Below are positions 60,245 through 61,025 of a DNA stretch of 61,025 nt, in pieces; position 1 is the first letter of the stretch; the number at the start of each line of letters is the position of its first letter. A model generated the notes under the pieces. The model did not search any database. It was not told where the DNA came from and saw nothing but the letters and a program-made list of their open reading frames with translations. The DNA is from Metabacillus idriensis (lineage in GTDB: Bacteria > Bacillota > Bacilli > Bacillales > Bacillaceae), in the NCBI RefSeq assembly GCF_009674765.1, contig NZ_WKKF01000015.1, positions 1 to 61,025 of the forward strand, in the 5' to 3' direction. A program made the position numbers and the translations under genes.

Positions 60245-61025
60245 TTGATCGTAAACAAAGCATACAACTTCCGTATCTATCCCACGAAAGAACAAGAAAC
60301 GATCATTGCTAAAACAATCGGCTGCAGTCGTTTCGTATTCAACCGGTTCTTAGAGATATGGAATGTGTCATATACAGGAACGGGGAAAGGATTAACCTAC
60401 CAGTCTTGCTCAGCTGAATTAACTCAGCTGAAAAAAGAATTACTGTGGCTAAAAGAAGTTGATAGCATTGCCCTTCAATCCTCACTAAAAAATCTTTCTG
60501 ATTCGTATACACGTTTCTTTAAAAAGCAGAACAAAGCACCACGTTTTAAGTCTAAGAAGAATAGCGTGCAGTCCTATACGACAAAACATACGAATGGAAA
60601 CATTGCGATCATCGAAAATAAAATCAAATTGCCTAAACTTGGTCTTGTCCGATTTGCAAAAAGCCGTGAAGTAACAGGACGTATTCTTAATGCGACAGTA
60701 AGACGTCATCCAAGCGGTAACTATTCTGTTTCGGTTTTGACAGAAACCGAGGTTCTGCCAAAACCGAAAACGGGTTCATCTGTTGGTGTTGACGTTGGGC
60801 TGAAACACTTTGCGATCCTATCTGACGGAACCGTATTCGAAAATCAAAAACACTTCCGCAAACTGGAAAAGAAACTAGTAAAAGCACAACGAATTCTTTC
60901 CAGACGAAAAGAAGCAGCATTAAAGAGAACATGCAAACTTGATGATGCAAAAAACTACCAAAAACAAAAGGTGGAAGTGGCAAGAATCCACGGAAAAATC
61001 AGGAACGCACGCTCAGACTACTTGC
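60245..61025 (+). CDS. tnpB: TnpB (RNA-guided nuclease of IS200/IS605 family), cut by window end
   Basis: The frame opens at TTG 60245 with AAAGGAGG ahead and runs to the window edge, 260 residues without stop. IVNKAYNFRIYPTKEQETII is the TnpB N-terminal opening, APRFKSKKNSVQSY the central part, and GVDVGLKHFA the first RuvC motif (Asp183). The rest (second and third RuvC motifs, zinc ribbon) is outside. TnpB is an RNA-guided endonuclease related to Cas12; the omegaRNA and right end would follow the gene. No tnpA is seen in the window. Confidence 0.93.
   Translation, partial: MIVNKAYNFRIYPTKEQETIIAKTIGCSRFVFNRFLEIWNVSYTGTGKGLTYQSCSAELTQLKKELLWLKEVDSIALQSSLKNLSDSYTRFFKKQNKAPRFKSKKNSVQSYTTKHTNGNIAIIENKIKLPKLGLVRFAKSREVTGRILNATVRRHPSGNYSVSVLTETEVLPKPKTGSSVGVDVGLKHFAILSDGTVFENQKHFRKLEKKLVKAQRILSRRKEAALKRTCKLDDAKNYQKQKVEVARIHGKIRNARSDYL

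Overview
The window looks like chromosomal DNA of a low-GC, spore-forming Bacillaceae (Bacillus/Metabacillus/Priestia-like). The evidence is strong AGGAGG ribosome sites with frequent TTG/GTG starts, an SspH-type small acid-soluble spore protein, a gerABC-type germinant-receptor operon, YozE and YokU, a sigma-B-type promoter before a GsiB-like stress protein, a yodT-S-R-Q/ablB/kamA lysine cluster, and Bacillus-type gas-vesicle genes. Gene phylogeny was not available, so the genus is a guess.

Layout. 1-7.6 kb: a truncated sensor-like gene, a membrane-anchored hydrolase, a SWIM/SNF2 helicase, a Tyr/Pro-rich cupin with a possible sporulation promoter, and a DinB gene broken by an in-frame TGA. 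7.6-11.9 kb: an acidic lipoprotein and a nine-gene gas-vesicle cluster (gvpO-F-G-L-S-K-J-U-A) that lacks gvpN. 11.9-16.2 kb: an XRE regulator, a membrane-fused PstS-like protein, a KGG-repeat stress protein with 99-bp tandem repeats, and a beta-lactamase-fold protein. 16.2-21.4 kb: a T-box leader controlling an MFS exporter, then a lipoprotein, a DGPF protein beside the ruins of its ECF sigma factor, a GNAT and an APH-like kinase. 21.4-26.6 kb: a DMT exporter, small proteins, an amino-acid ABC importer without its ATPase, nested repeats, and a frameshifted GAF-STAS (RsbR-like) gene. 26.4-33.6 kb: sspH, a polysaccharide deacetylase, the ger operon (with a start-less small membrane ORF in front) and a phosphodiesterase lipoprotein. 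33.7-46.9 kb: mostly single housekeeping or accessory genes (hydrolase, VOC, HEAT, GNAT, ArsR-AHSA1 fusion, amidase), an Spx-paralogue/alarmone-synthetase/MarR set, two CxxC micropeptides, PAP2, ankyrin and nucleotidyltransferase genes. 47.0-56.7 kb: the beta-lysine degradation island with its own sigma-54 activator and a clear -24/-12 promoter in front of kamA. 56.8-61.0 kb: yozE, a MarR/EmrB-type efflux operon with visible promoter and operator, a DinB gene, and an IS200/IS605-type tnpB running off the end.

How genes work together. The best-supported system is lysine catabolism: KamA makes beta-lysine, AblB acetylates it, a class III aminotransferase, a two-subunit CoA transferase, an M20 deacylase and an aldehyde dehydrogenase plausibly carry the carbon on, and a PAS-AAA-Fis activator switches kamA through sigma-54. 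The gas-vesicle cluster is a second coherent group, but without gvpN its function is open.

The intergenic space holds several dispersed repeat families. One is an at-least-five-copy, MITE-like element with about 24-bp terminal inverted repeats in two sizes (about 115 and 220 bp). One copy sits inside a different palindromic element. No CRISPR array, tRNA or rRNA was seen. I found no obviously new defence or biosynthetic system. The most unusual items are the reduced gvp cluster, the T-box-controlled exporter, the membrane-fused PstS protein and the nested repeat elements.
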